DNA of 64,000 nucleotides from Pelagibius sp. Alg239-R121 (GTDB taxonomy: Bacteria; Pseudomonadota; Alphaproteobacteria; Kiloniellales; Kiloniellaceae): assembly GCF_947331435.1 (NCBI RefSeq), contig NZ_CAMZOF010000005.1:372001-436000 (forward strand). The letters run 5' to 3'. Under the pieces are notes generated by a model. The model made no database searches and was not told the DNA's origin. It saw only the letters and a list, made by a program, of their open reading frames with translations. Of this stretch, positions 8,461-17,844 are shown piece after piece. The translations under genes were made by a program, and so were the position numbers. The first letter of the stretch is position 1, and the number at the start of each line of letters is the position of its first letter.

Positions 8461-9375
8461 ATGCGCGGATTGAATCTTGATCATCTCAGCGCCTTCGTCG
8501 AGGTCATCGAACTTGGCAGTTTTTCGGCGGTGGCGGAGCGCTTGAACCTATCGCAGCCGGCAATCAGCCTGCAGATCCGGCAACTCGAAAAGCGTCTGGG
8601 CGTTCGTTTGATAGAGCGGGTCGGGCGCCGGGCCATGCCGACGGCGGCGGGCAGCGAGCTCCTGGCCCATGCCCGAGCGATCGATGCCACGGTGACAACT
8701 GCGCTCAACGATATCGCCCGCTATTCGACCGGTACGATCGGGCGGGTCCGCCTGGGGACCGGTGCCAGCGCCTGCATCTATCTGCTGCCGCCAATTCTGC
8801 GTGGGCTGCGCCAACGCTTTCCATCGCTGGAGATCACGGTCAGTACCGGAAATACGGCGGATATCCTAAAATCCGTGGAGGAGAATAGGATCGACATCGG
8901 CTTCGTGACTCTCCCGGCGACAGGACGGATGCTTGAGGTGACGCCGGTCCTGGAAGACGAGTTCGTTGCCATTGCACCGGCCGAGCAGAAGGGGTTTCCG
9001 CAGAAAGTGACGGCTGCTGCGCTCGCCAAACTCCCGGTCCTACTCTACGAACCAGGCGGGAACACCCGACGCATCGTCGATAAATGGTTCGCACGCAGCG
9101 GCGTTGAACTAAAGCCGGTGATGGCGCTGGGCAGCGTTGAGGCCATCAAGGAACTGGTCGCAGCCGGTCTGGGCTGCGCCGTACTGCCGCGCATGGCGGT
9201 TGAGAGCCGACAAAGCGGCACGGCGCCGCTCGTGGTCCGGTCTCTGTCCCCCAGGCTTCATCGAAAGCTTGCGGTGGCGGTTCGGCTCGACAAACCTCTG
9301 CATCTCGGTCTGCGTGAGATGGTGTCGGCCCTTAAAGCCCTGGCCCCCGACAAGCCGTCTGCAGGAAGTGTGTGA
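8461..9375 (+). CDS. LysR-family transcriptional regulator
   Basis: A 304-residue LysR protein. Its N-terminal winged helix (LSAFVEVIELGSFSAVAERLNLSQPAISLQIRQLEKRLG) is followed by a periplasmic-binding-like effector domain from about residue 90. ATG 8461 follows an AAGGA SD about 10 bases away; a further in-frame ATG upstream would add a non-homologous 12-residue leader. Divergence from the acetyltransferase-MFS pair suggests it controls them. Confidence 0.92.
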   Translation: MRGLNLDHLSAFVEVIELGSFSAVAERLNLSQPAISLQIRQLEKRLGVRLIERVGRRAMPTAAGSELLAHARAIDATVTTALNDIARYSTGTIGRVRLGTGASACIYLLPPILRGLRQRFPSLEITVSTGNTADILKSVEENRIDIGFVTLPATGRMLEVTPVLEDEFVAIAPAEQKGFPQKVTAAALAKLPVLLYEPGGNTRRIVDKWFARSGVELKPVMALGSVEAIKELVAAGLGCAVLPRMAVESRQSGTAPLVVRSLSPRLHRKLAVAVRLDKPLHLGLREMVSALKALAPDKPSAGSV

Positions 9376-9381
9376 CGCGCG

Positions 9382-10095
9382 TTATGAAATCGCGGTCATG
9401 AAGTTGCGGTAGAGTTTTTCGGCGTTGCCGACGAAGCCGGTCATATTGGCATCTGCTTCGTCTTTAAGCTTCTCCAACGCACCAGCCCCTAACGTCGATT
9501 CTAAGGCGCTGCGATACGCCGGGATCGCCCCCCAGTTAGTAACGGTATCAGGCTCGACTTCGACGTGATATTGCATCGACCAGGCGTTCTGCCCGATCCG
9601 CATAGCCTGGACCCGGCAGACGTCGGAGCCAGCCAGAACGACGGCACCCTCCGGCGGCTGGGCCACTTGCACCGAGTGCCACTGCAGGGCCTTTTGACTT
9701 GCCGGCATGCCCGCGAACAGGGGATCGGCAAGACCTTCCGCCGTGAGTACAACCTCCAGCACACCGATTTCCGGGACGGGCTGCGGGCCACAGGTGCCGC
9801 CCAGAGCGTCGGCCAGCAACTGATGCCCAAGGCAGAGCCCGAGGTAGGGTTTCTTCAGATCGCGCACCCAACGTCGGATGGCCTGTTTTTCCGCGACCAG
9901 CCAGGGATTTTGCTCTACGTCCCAGACGTCCATGGGGCCGCCCATGACCCAGAGCACGTCGTAGTCCTCCAGTGGCGGAATGGCTTCCCCTTCGTCCAGT
10001 TCGACCGCCGTCCAGTCGATGCCGTCCTGCTTAAGGTATTCGCGCAGCTGGCCGGGATGCTCGCAGTCGATGTGTTGAAAGACGAGAAGGCGCAT
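9382..10095 (-). CDS. Type 1 glutamine amidotransferase (GMP-synthase-like)
   Basis: A 237-residue class I glutamine amidotransferase with the catalytic triad visible: C88 in GLCLGHQ, H177 and E179 in MQYHVEVEP. Stand-alone members are often annotated GuaA-like or carbobenzoxy-Glu peptidase-like and hydrolyse gamma-glutamyl amides. SD GAGG lies 8 bases before ATG. It converges with the LysR gene, with only 6 bases between stops. Confidence 0.88.
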   Translation of the reverse strand: MRLLVFQHIDCEHPGQLREYLKQDGIDWTAVELDEGEAIPPLEDYDVLWVMGGPMDVWDVEQNPWLVAEKQAIRRWVRDLKKPYLGLCLGHQLLADALGGTCGPQPVPEIGVLEVVLTAEGLADPLFAGMPASQKALQWHSVQVAQPPEGAVVLAGSDVCRVQAMRIGQNAWSMQYHVEVEPDTVTNWGAIPAYRSALESTLGAGALEKLKDEADANMTGFVGNAEKLYRNFMTAIS

Positions 10096-10316
10096 GAAGA
10101 AATCCTCGCAGGGAATGTCAATAATGATATCGAGTCGAAATCGAATGCCATTCTTTCATGCCTGCCCGGCCGGGTCGACATCCACTTGCGGCAAAGCTGC
10201 CATACCAATCTCGCGTACCTCAAGAGGAGACTCCGCCCGTAGGATGATCTGATATGTGTCCTGATGGCTGATTAAGTTTTGGACACGGGCAGGCAATATG
10301 AAAAGGGATGGACGCT

Positions 10317-10925
10317 ATGATTGAGGGCTTTGTGTCATTGGCATTGCTGTGGCTGATTGCCGCGATGACGCCTGGTCCGAATTTCTTTGCGGTGATTCAT
10401 ACTGCCGTCGAAAAAGGCCGTAGTGCTGCCGTGGCCGCCGTCCTGGGGACAGTCGCGGGCACCGTGGCCTGGGCCTTGGCGGGCTTTTTTGGCCTGCAGG
10501 CACTTTTCACCGTCTTTCCCTCTGCTGCGACCGCAATCAAGCTGATTGGTGGTGCCTACCTGATCTGGGTCGGAATCGGACTCTGGCGCAGTGCGCATAA
10601 ACCAGGCGCCGGCGTGCAGCCGGTTGAGGGTGGCGTTGGCCGGGCCTTTCTTTTTGGCCTCTCGACGAATCTTGCGAATCCGAAGACGGCCGCCTTTGCC
10701 GCCTCTATCTTCGCCGTGGCGCTGCCCGCAGACGCTTCAGTCGGCCTGTCGCTCCTTGCCGTGGTTCTGGTTTGCGCCATCTCTCTGGTCTGGTACACGA
10801 TCGTTGCCGTGGTAGGTTCGACCGCGCCTTTTCAACGGACTTATGCCCGGGTGCGCCGTGTTCTCATGCGGGCGACCGGAGTGATTTTTGCGGGTTACGG
10901 CACGCGCCTCATGCTGCAGCAATAA
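10317..10925 (+). CDS. LysE/RhtB family amino-acid exporter (second copy)
   Basis: A 202-residue protein with about six TM helices and the signature AAMTPGPNFFAVIHTAVEKGRS, then FLFGLSTNLANPKTAAF. ATG 10317 is chosen because AAGGGA then lies at good SD distance; the in-frame ATG at 10308 has the purine run directly abutting it. It is divergent from the amidotransferase gene and not close to a partner enzyme. Substrate unknown. Confidence 0.88.
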   Translation: MIEGFVSLALLWLIAAMTPGPNFFAVIHTAVEKGRSAAVAAVLGTVAGTVAWALAGFFGLQALFTVFPSAATAIKLIGGAYLIWVGIGLWRSAHKPGAGVQPVEGGVGRAFLFGLSTNLANPKTAAFAASIFAVALPADASVGLSLLAVVLVCAISLVWYTIVAVVGSTAPFQRTYARVRRVLMRATGVIFAGYGTRLMLQQ

Positions 10926-11291
10926 TGTTGCTGTCCAGAGCCTGATCGCTTTTTGCAGTGTTGGTGAAAAGCGGGGATTGCTCTCTGGTGGCCCCGAGCC
11001 CAACGAAAGGCGCGCCGGCATCCAAGCGTACGATAGCCCTGCGCGTTAAGAAGGGCATCGACTTGAAGGGAATGACGAGGCCGCTGGCGACGCATATGTT
11101 TTTGCCGACTGCATTCCGGCAGTTGAGCCGGGCATAGGCCTGCAATTCCGAGGGTAAATTATGTTCCCTTTCCGATTAGATGCCGGGCGATCTTATGATG
11201 GCCGGAAGGGCATGCGAAACGAGACCTGTGCTTTCTCGGGCTTTCTACCATATTCTTGTTTCCGGAGTTAAAGCAGCGTCGGGAAGCGGAT
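10926..11291. other. Intergenic stretch, no supported gene
   Basis: About 366 bases between a LysE gene and the MAPEG gene. A minus-strand ORF of 78 codons (10909-11145) runs through it and into the LysE end, but it has no recognisable motif or convincing SD. I see no RNA gene or clear hairpin. Confidence 0.5.
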
Positions 11292-11708
11292 ATGTCGGAA
11301 GCGGGCACCTCAATCACTATTACGGCATTCTATGCGTCCCTTGCCGCATTTCTATTGGTCCTTCTTTCGATCCGCGTCATCCGCGCGCGGCGGTCGCAGA
11401 AGGTGGCGATCGGAGACGGTGAGGATCTTCTTCTGCGCCGGGCTATGCGGGTGCAGGCCAACTTCACCGAATACACACCCCTGGCACTCTTGCTGATCGG
11501 ATTTGCCGAACTACAGGGCGCGCCGGCCTGGAACGTTCATCTGTTGGGGGCGATCCTGATTGCGGCACGGGCGGTACATGCTTTCGGTGTGGGGCAGGAG
11601 GCGGAGAATCTACGCTTTCGCGTGGTCGGCATGGCGGCCACTTTTTTCGTGTTGATCTCCGGGGCGATCGTGAATCTGGGGTTTGCGGTCCACGCTTGGT
11701 TGCTTTGA
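11292..11708 (+). CDS. MAPEG-family membrane protein
   Basis: A 138-residue protein with four TM helices. The MAPEG pattern RRAMRVQANFTEYTPLALLLIGFAEL, then ARAVHAFG and RFRVVGMAATFFVL, places it with bacterial microsomal-glutathione-S-transferase-like proteins. ATG 11292 is chosen over an upstream in-frame ATG because the family begins with TM1 (ITITAFYASLAAFLLVLLSIRVI). Role presumably glutathione- or lipid-related; substrate unknown. Confidence 0.88.
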   Translation: MSEAGTSITITAFYASLAAFLLVLLSIRVIRARRSQKVAIGDGEDLLLRRAMRVQANFTEYTPLALLLIGFAELQGAPAWNVHLLGAILIAARAVHAFGVGQEAENLRFRVVGMAATFFVLISGAIVNLGFAVHAWLL

Positions 11709-11872
11709 CCACTGATACCGGCGACTGGCCGGCCCGCCTGAATTGCTGCGACAGTCGGGATGGCTGAGACCATTGACCAATTTACCCAGGGTAGTGAAGC
11801 GATGTTTAATCTCGTCGTGAGGTCAATCATTCATCCTCTAGGCGTTACACCCTGAATTTCAGGAGAGAGCCC

Positions 11873-12334
11873 ATGTCAACTTCCGCTGCCGCCGATTATT
11901 CCTCTTACGGTTTTGATGACAGCAACATCACCTGGTTCCCTCTCGGCGACTTCAAGCATTTCGTCTTTGCCGTGCTCGATGTCGACAACGATCGCCGGAT
12001 CGTCGATGCAATTCTAAAGTACGAGCCCAACCAGAAAATTTTCATGCACCGGCATATCCAGCACACCAACACCATGGTCCTGCAGGGTGAGCATCGTTTC
12101 TACGAGCCGGACGGGACCTTAAAGGATGTGCGCCCAGTGGGCCGCTATACCTCGACTCCTGCTGACCCGGACCCACATACCGAAGGCGGCGGTGCGGACG
12201 GCGCTATCGTGCTTTACAGCATCCGCGCGGATGGCGATCTGCTGTTCGAGATCCTCGATGAGAATCTGGAGGTGGCAGGGACCCTGACCATGCAGGATCT
12301 GAATGGCGCCTTTGAGATGCAGAAGAACGCCTGA
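11873..12334 (+). CDS. Cupin-domain protein
   Basis: A 153-residue single-domain cupin. The metal-binding motif is FMHRHIQHTNTMVLQGEHRFYE, and the second half contains IRADGDLLFEILDENLE. The SD AGGAGAG is strong. This subfamily is commonly annotated 2,4'-dihydroxyacetophenone-dioxygenase-like, without proof of activity. Stand-alone gene; role unknown. Confidence 0.75.
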   Translation: MSTSAAADYSSYGFDDSNITWFPLGDFKHFVFAVLDVDNDRRIVDAILKYEPNQKIFMHRHIQHTNTMVLQGEHRFYEPDGTLKDVRPVGRYTSTPADPDPHTEGGGADGAIVLYSIRADGDLLFEILDENLEVAGTLTMQDLNGAFEMQKNA

Positions 12335-12429
12335 GAGAATTGTTCAGGCAAGAGTTTCGCTCAATTGTAATGCTGCCCTGCTTATGATCTCATGACGGCT
12401 GTCATGCAGTCAGAGGTAGAGTATCCGCC

Positions 12430-13065
12430 ATGGGTGAAATTGTTGTTCTGATCTCGGTTTTTGCGATCTTCATTCCGGCACTTATGCTGCCGGGGCCAGA
12501 TTTTGTGGCCGTGGTCCGATCGTCCATGACCAAGGGAACCACGGCAGGCCTTCTGACCACGCTGGGCGTTTCCATCGGGCTCGGTCTCTACGCTTCTCTC
12601 AGCCTGCTGGGGCTCTCGGCGATCCTGGTCGAATATCAATGGCTGGCCTGGACGGTGCGGGTTCTGGGCGGCTGCTATCTGATCTACCTCGGCATCCGGC
12701 TGATCTTCGCCAAACCGCAACTGGTCAACGTGAACGGCGCGACCGCCGGTAAGCCGCACGGTAATCCACTGCTGTTTGGTTTTCTGGTGACACTGACGAA
12801 CCCCAAGGCGGTGGTGCTCTTTACCAGCGTCTTCGCGACGGCCGTCACCGAGGCCACGCCGCTCTGGCTGATGGGTCTGATGATCGCACTGGTCGTGACG
12901 GCGTCGCTGATCTGGTACGCGATCGTCAGCCTCTTCATGTCGTCGTCACCGGTGATCAAACGCTTTCGCAACGCCCAGCATTGGATTGAGCGCGCCGCTG
13001 GTGTTTGCTTCGTTGCCATCGGCGGCCGCATCTTGGCGGACAGCCGGAACCCGGTGACACCATAG
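12430..13065 (+). CDS. LysE/RhtB family amino-acid exporter (third copy)
   Basis: A 211-residue protein with about six TM helices, signature LMLPGPDFVAVVRSSMTKGTTAG and FLVTLTNPKAVVLF. It is more distant from the other two LysE genes than they are from each other in the first loop. SD is weak. The next gene begins 50 bases downstream on the same strand, but its family is unrelated to transport. Confidence 0.88.
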   Translation: MGEIVVLISVFAIFIPALMLPGPDFVAVVRSSMTKGTTAGLLTTLGVSIGLGLYASLSLLGLSAILVEYQWLAWTVRVLGGCYLIYLGIRLIFAKPQLVNVNGATAGKPHGNPLLFGFLVTLTNPKAVVLFTSVFATAVTEATPLWLMGLMIALVVTASLIWYAIVSLFMSSSPVIKRFRNAQHWIERAAGVCFVAIGGRILADSRNPVTP

Positions 13066-13115
13066 CAATCCTTACCATCCGATGTGAGTGCGATCGTGAA
13101 ACCAGCGGTATTTTG

Positions 13116-13853
13116 ATGAACCATACGGCGGCTCAAATTCTCGGCATCCTGGACGACTGTTGCGGTCAGTTCACCTTTCCGATGCTCGACAATGGTTATG
13201 TCTATCTGGCTGCAACCCGTCTCTCGTTGCTTCGTTCCGAGCTGGATTGGGCAATGACCATTGAAATTTTTGGTTTCTCTCCTCGCTCCGGGATTCCGGA
13301 TACGCAAATCTACAGCTTTTCGAGCAAACTAAGCGGTCGACGTACGGCCAATGACTTTGTTCGGCACGATGCTTACGATCGCTTTTTGGCCGTTAATCCT
13401 TTTAACGAATCTCACGTCATATTCCCTGTTGACGAAGGAGACTGGCAAGATTTAGATGATCCTGAATTCGTCTCCAAAAACGGTGCCACTGTACCCTTAC
13501 GTGGGCGGGCCGTTCCTTTGCCGGGAAAAAGTGCATATGCCGATGCCGGAATTCGGTTGGAGCAGCCGCGGGTTCAGACTTTCGAATTGTGCCGGTTTCT
13601 TGCCCATCATCACCGAGATTACGTTCTCGCGCGCCCGGAGGAGTGCCGTCACCATTTAGATCCAGCGCTCAATCTGATTCTGACCTTGGAAGAATGGCAT
13701 CATCCAGATGTTGCGGATGAGAGCTTGCCGAGCGAGTCTCCCACCTTCCAACAATTGGCCCAGGTAGTGGAAACGGGCGATTTAAAGGCCTACAACCCGA
13801 GCCAGCCGCCCAACACTCATTGGTCCTTCTGGCCCGACGGCGGTACCCTTTAG
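13116..13853 (+). CDS. Conserved protein of unknown function (DUF7003-like)
   Basis: A 245-residue soluble protein without signal peptide or TM. Distinctive blocks are FPMLDNGYVYLAATRLSLLRS, WAMTIEIFGFSPRSGIPD, and near the C-terminus ILTLEEWHHPDV and NTHWSFWPDGG. I associate this pattern with an uncharacterised family (DUF7003), but from memory only. Starting at ATG 13116 matches where the recognisable sequence starts; an in-frame upstream extension overlaps the LysE gene. Function unknown. Confidence 0.7.
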   Translation: MNHTAAQILGILDDCCGQFTFPMLDNGYVYLAATRLSLLRSELDWAMTIEIFGFSPRSGIPDTQIYSFSSKLSGRRTANDFVRHDAYDRFLAVNPFNESHVIFPVDEGDWQDLDDPEFVSKNGATVPLRGRAVPLPGKSAYADAGIRLEQPRVQTFELCRFLAHHHRDYVLARPEECRHHLDPALNLILTLEEWHHPDVADESLPSESPTFQQLAQVVETGDLKAYNPSQPPNTHWSFWPDGGTL

Positions 13854-13906
13854 GAATCCACCGCTTGGGGTTCCGACTATATGATCCATGAACTGAAAGG
13901 ATCCTG

Positions 13907-14911
13907 ATGCCCGATATCGACATCACCTATATCAATGGCCCTGACGTCAAGGCGCTGGCGTTGACCGACGCAGAGATCATTGCGGCGGTGGAGGAGGCGC
14001 TGCGGGCACAGGGCGAAGGGGAGACGGTCATCGAGCCGCGTGTGCATCTGGTGCCGGAATCCTCCGACAAGGGGCACTTCAACGTGCTGCGCGGTTACGT
14101 CAAGCCGTTGGGGGTTGCCGGGGTGAAGGTCGTGGGCGATTTCGTCGACAACTATAAACAGGGCCTGCCGTCGGAGATGGCGATCCTGAACCTCTTCGAT
14201 CCGGAAAACGGAATGCCCAAGGCCGTTATCGACGCCAGTGCCATTACGGACATGCGCACCGGTGCCATGACCGCGATCGGTGCCAAATACCTGGCGCGCA
14301 AGGACAGTAAGATCCTGGGGCACATCGGGGCACGCGGCACGGCCTATTGGAACGTGCGCCTGATGGACCATCTCTTCGACTTCGATGAGATCCGGGTGCA
14401 TTCGCGCCGGCCCGAGAGCAGGGAGGCTTTCGGTGCACGCCTGGAGGCGGACCTGGGCAAGCCCGTGCGCGTGACCGATAACTGGCAGGATTGTCTCGAA
14501 GGCGCGGACATCATGGTCGAGGCCTCCCGCCTGCCGGAGCCACAGCCGTTGTTCCTGACTGAATGGGTGAAGAAGGGGGCTTTCGTCGTGCCTTATGGCA
14601 CCATGAGCGCCATCGAGTTCTCGCTCACCGATATCATGGACAAGGTGGTGGTCGACGATTGGGGTCAATGCAAGCCGGGCCGGCCCTTTGGGTCACTCCG
14701 GCGTCATGTAGACGAAGGCAAGGTCACCGAGGAAAACCTGCACGCCGAGATGGGGCAGATCGTTGCGGGTAGGAAATCCGGCAGGGAAAGCGATGAGGAA
14801 ACCATCCTCTTCTGGCACCGCGGCCTGAGCTCGTCCGATATCGCGCTTGGCTGGGCTATGATGGCCAAGGCGAAGAAGCTCGGCATCGGGCAGACACTGA
14901 AGTTCGCGTGA
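13907..14911 (+). CDS. Ornithine cyclodeaminase / mu-crystallin family protein
   Basis: A 334-residue NAD(P)-dependent enzyme. It has RVHL..ES-type substrate residues at the N-terminus, DASAITDMRTGAMTAIGAKYLARKDSKILGHIGARG leading into the Rossmann fold, and VVDDWGQC. Family members include ornithine cyclodeaminase, alanine dehydrogenase and ketimine reductase; GHIGARG differs from the common GxGxQA dinucleotide motif, so cofactor use may differ. SD AAGGA precedes ATG. Confidence 0.83.
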   Translation: MPDIDITYINGPDVKALALTDAEIIAAVEEALRAQGEGETVIEPRVHLVPESSDKGHFNVLRGYVKPLGVAGVKVVGDFVDNYKQGLPSEMAILNLFDPENGMPKAVIDASAITDMRTGAMTAIGAKYLARKDSKILGHIGARGTAYWNVRLMDHLFDFDEIRVHSRRPESREAFGARLEADLGKPVRVTDNWQDCLEGADIMVEASRLPEPQPLFLTEWVKKGAFVVPYGTMSAIEFSLTDIMDKVVVDDWGQCKPGRPFGSLRRHVDEGKVTEENLHAEMGQIVAGRKSGRESDEETILFWHRGLSSSDIALGWAMMAKAKKLGIGQTLKFA

Positions 14912-15055
14912 GTTCTGACGCCTGCTAAGCCTTTCAATTTTGAAACGGTTTTTTCGACTTCGGTTCTTTTTGAATCAAGAAATTCCGCAGATCCTAGCAA
15001 AAGAACGTTGGATTCAGCCCTATGACTGAAGTTCGCTTTTTTGAAAGGAAACGGA

Positions 15056-16072
15056 ATGAGACAGGTACTTTCAGAGCGCCGTATCGGTAAATCCGGCCCG
15101 AAAGTCGGCCCTATGGGGATCGGCACCTGGGCGATCGGCGGTCCCTTTTTCAGCGGTGAAGCTTGCCGCTATCCCACCGGTGCGCCGCTCGGCTACGGCG
15201 CGGTCGATGATGCGGAATCTATCCGTGCTCTACACTGCGCCGTCGATCTGGGTGCGAAGCTGTTCGACACGGCCGATGCCTATGGCGCCGGCCACGGCGA
15301 GCGTATTCTGGGAGAGGCCCTGAAGGATAAAAGAGGCCAGGTCTTCATCGCCACCAAGTTTGGCAATACCTATGACGAAACGACGAAGGAGCTTACGGGC
15401 CTCGATGTTTCGCCCGCCTATATTCGCAAAGCCTGCGAAGCTTCGTTGAAACGCCTGCAGACTGACTGGATCGATCTTTATCAGCTTCATGCCGGGGACT
15501 TGCCGTTGGATCAGGCGGAAGCGGTCGCCGATGCCCTTGATGCGCTTTGCGATGACGGTCTGATCCGATCCTTCGCCTGGAGCACTGACGACCCGGAACG
15601 AGCAGCGATCTTTTGCAAACGCGACCGTGTTCCTGCCGTCCAGTTCGATCTGAATGTTTTTTCCGATGCGCCGGGAATGATCGAGGCCTGTGAGTCGTAC
15701 AACTGTGCGGGTTTGACCCGGGTGCCCCTGGCCATGGGGTTCCTCAGCGGAAAGTTTACCAGCGGCAGCCGGCTTTCATCGACCGACATCCGCGCCACAC
15801 CACCGGCGTGGCTGCCCTATTTCGAAACAGGAGGCGGTGCGAAGGCGGAATGGGGCGAACGGCTGGAGGTGATCCGGGAGATCCTGACCAGCAAAGGACG
15901 CACGCCGGCGCAGGGTGCTCTGGCCTGGATCTGGGCCCGCAGCGAACGGACGATCGCTATACCCGGCGTCCGCACGGTCGCGCAGGTCGAGGAGAACCTG
16001 GGTGCTGCGGAATTCGGACCCTTGACGGACGCGGACATGGGAGAGATTGAGCTGCTTCTTGAAAGAGGTTGA
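15056..16072 (+). CDS. Aldo/keto reductase
   Basis: A 338-residue (beta/alpha)8 NADPH-dependent oxidoreductase. Catalytic Asp and Tyr are in LFDTADAYGAGHGERILGEAL and Lys in FIATKFGN, followed by DLYQLHAGD and, near the C-terminus, ALAWIWARSERTIAIPGVRTVAQVEENLGA. ATG 15056 is preferred over an upstream TTG because AGGAAACGGA gives an SD at correct distance. Substrate unknown. Confidence 0.9.
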   Translation: MRQVLSERRIGKSGPKVGPMGIGTWAIGGPFFSGEACRYPTGAPLGYGAVDDAESIRALHCAVDLGAKLFDTADAYGAGHGERILGEALKDKRGQVFIATKFGNTYDETTKELTGLDVSPAYIRKACEASLKRLQTDWIDLYQLHAGDLPLDQAEAVADALDALCDDGLIRSFAWSTDDPERAAIFCKRDRVPAVQFDLNVFSDAPGMIEACESYNCAGLTRVPLAMGFLSGKFTSGSRLSSTDIRATPPAWLPYFETGGGAKAEWGERLEVIREILTSKGRTPAQGALAWIWARSERTIAIPGVRTVAQVEENLGAAEFGPLTDADMGEIELLLERG

Positions 16073-16116
16073 GAAAATTTAGTTTCCTTCATTCGCTGAT
16101 GACTGGCCGAGCGAAG

Positions 16117-16534
16117 TCAGTAGTGGTCCGCTTCCTCTCTGAAGCGGACCTTCAGCCCGGCAAGGTTTGCAGCGCTCCAGGTCGCGAAGATTGAAGCCGA
16201 AAGCAATGCCGTGCCAATCAAACCCTGGACATCATTCCGATAGAAAAGTGTCGCGATCAAGAGAGTGGCGAGGCCAGACGGAATTGTTGCTGCAACGACT
16301 GTGCTAAACCACTTTCGAAGATATACCGCGGGGATAAACAGGAACTGAATTGTGACGAGAGTGAAAACAATCACAATTATTATAAAAAATGCGCTGGATC
16401 GGGCGGCGATATCGTCGATACAACCCGTCGTTAAACACCAGAAGCCCGGCTAGGCAGTTTGAAACGAATGCGACCGCTGTGAAAGCCTGGAATGTTCGTC
16501 TGACTTCTCTCGCGGTTTGGAACATTTCGACCAA
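16117..16534 (-). pseudogene. Small four-TM membrane protein gene broken by a frameshift
   Basis: Two overlapping minus-strand frames make one plausible protein. The 5' part (from TTG 16534 or ATG 16525) reads MFQTAREVRRTFQAFTAVAF and ends TM1 in NCLAGLLVF. The 3' part, in the next frame, continues from about 16440 (CLTTGCIDDIAARSS), then AFFIIIVIVFTLV and two more hydrophobic helices to stop 16117. A single-base change near 16435-16445 would join them into a four-helix protein of about 138 residues. It could be genuine decay or a sequencing error. No family recognised. Confidence 0.45.
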
Positions 16535-16669
16535 TTCTTCTCTGTGACTTATCTTGTTGTTCGTGACTTTGGGTCGTCAATTCCGCAAGACTGACGAAAA
16601 TACCTTCATCACTCTGCTTTGATCTCGTCACAAAGGTGACAACATCTCCCCGCAGGAATTCAGGCCGGT

Positions 16670-16710
16670 CACACGGCCCTGAGTTGAGTCCACCACACTA
16701 GGGCCGTGTG
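16670..16710. repeat. Perfect 11-bp inverted repeat (hairpin) in non-coding DNA
   Basis: CACACGGCCCT (16670-16680) pairs exactly with AGGGCCGTGTG (16700-16710) across a 19-nt loop. There is no T-run on either side, so it is not a standard terminator. It lies between the frameshifted membrane gene and the phosphoesterase gene. Confidence 0.6.
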
Positions 16711-16758
16711 GCGAGGTTAGGGCATGAATTCGATTCGTAACAGCTGGAAGGTGCAAAG

Positions 16759-17607
16759 TTGGTGTCCCACTCTTTGTTCAGTCATCTAAGACCACGGTCG
16801 CCGTTCACGAACCGGAGCGGAGCTAAGGGGTGGTTGACTGTTCTTTCTCACGCTCAAGCACACCAACGGACAGAGGCCACCCTCTCACCGCCGGGCTGGG
16901 AGGCGCGGATGGCTCCCCTGAGAGCAGCGGTGCTGGCCGATCCGCATCTGGGCAGTCACACGAACGACATTGCACGCTTCGAAAAGATCGTTGCTGAAGT
17001 CAATGATTGGCAGCCGGATATCGTGCTGCTGTTGGGTGATTTCATAAACACCCAGATTTTCGGTCGCGGTCATATCCCGCCCGATGTGATTGCACATGTC
17101 CTGGGCCCGCTGAAGGCCCGGCTGGGAACCTACGCGATCCTTGGAAACCATGACTGGATCTACGACGGCCGCGCCGTCTGGCGGGCACTTGAAGCTGTAG
17201 GTATTACGGTACTGGAAAACGACAGCCTGGAGATCAAGGATCAGACTGGTGATTTCTGGCTCGTTGGACTGGCAGATGATCAAACCCGTCGTCCCGAAGC
17301 CAGAAAGACCCTGGAACCTATACCTGATGCCGCGCTGAAACTGGTCATGGCGCATGATCCGGCGACCTTTGCCGATATACCGACCGGCCCAAACCTCACG
17401 CTCTGTGGCCATACCCATGGAGGACAGGTGCGGCTGCCGTTTGTTGGCCCCCTGGTCAATTCCAGCCGGGCACCGCTTCGCTGGACCTCAGGCCACGTTG
17501 TTGAAGATGGACGACATCTTTTCGTGTCGCGCGGCCTCGGCACCAGCGGGATACCTCTGCGTTTCAACTGCCCACCCGAGGTCTGCTTTCTGTCTATCGG
17601 AGGATAA
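16759..17607 (+). CDS. Metallophosphoesterase (YaeI/YkuE-type)
   Basis: A calcineurin-like phosphoesterase with all metal-site blocks: LADPHLG (D-x-H), LLGDFIN, LGNHDW, MAHDP and CGHTHGG. The start is uncertain. The long form opens at TTG 16759 (GTG 16762), and its QRTEATLSPPGW segment resembles the strand that precedes the first metal motif in relatives. ATG 16909 has the better SD (GGGAGG, 6-7 bases away) and would give 232 residues. Relatives act on UDP-diacylglucosamine-type lipids or unknown phosphoesters at the membrane. Confidence 0.85.
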   Translation: MVSHSLFSHLRPRSPFTNRSGAKGWLTVLSHAQAHQRTEATLSPPGWEARMAPLRAAVLADPHLGSHTNDIARFEKIVAEVNDWQPDIVLLLGDFINTQIFGRGHIPPDVIAHVLGPLKARLGTYAILGNHDWIYDGRAVWRALEAVGITVLENDSLEIKDQTGDFWLVGLADDQTRRPEARKTLEPIPDAALKLVMAHDPATFADIPTGPNLTLCGHTHGGQVRLPFVGPLVNSSRAPLRWTSGHVVEDGRHLFVSRGLGTSGIPLRFNCPPEVCFLSIGG

Positions 17608-17844
17608 TACCAAGGGGCGTTATCAACGCTCCTTAGTGTAAGTCCGCCGCGGCTGTAAAACCTCGGCGGGTCCGACGACCGATTCGTTTCGCTTTTTCAG
17701 GCGGAGAGATTCGCGAAAACCACGAACGCGCCGAAACAGCGCTACCGTTGGTGGGCGCTGCAGAGGAAAGACCGTTGAATCCGATCTTTTCACATAGATT
17801 CCACAGCATTACACCGCTATCTTCCCGCATAGGGGAGAAATGGG

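Noticed and set aside
7112-8473. Plus-strand ORFs of about 200 codons (7112-7705 and 7832-8473)
   Set aside because: Both are antisense to the MFS and acetyltransferase genes; translations are Gln/Arg-rich without domains.
10909-11145. 78-codon minus-strand ORF after the second LysE gene
   Set aside because: It overlaps the LysE coding end, lacks an SD, and resembles nothing I know.
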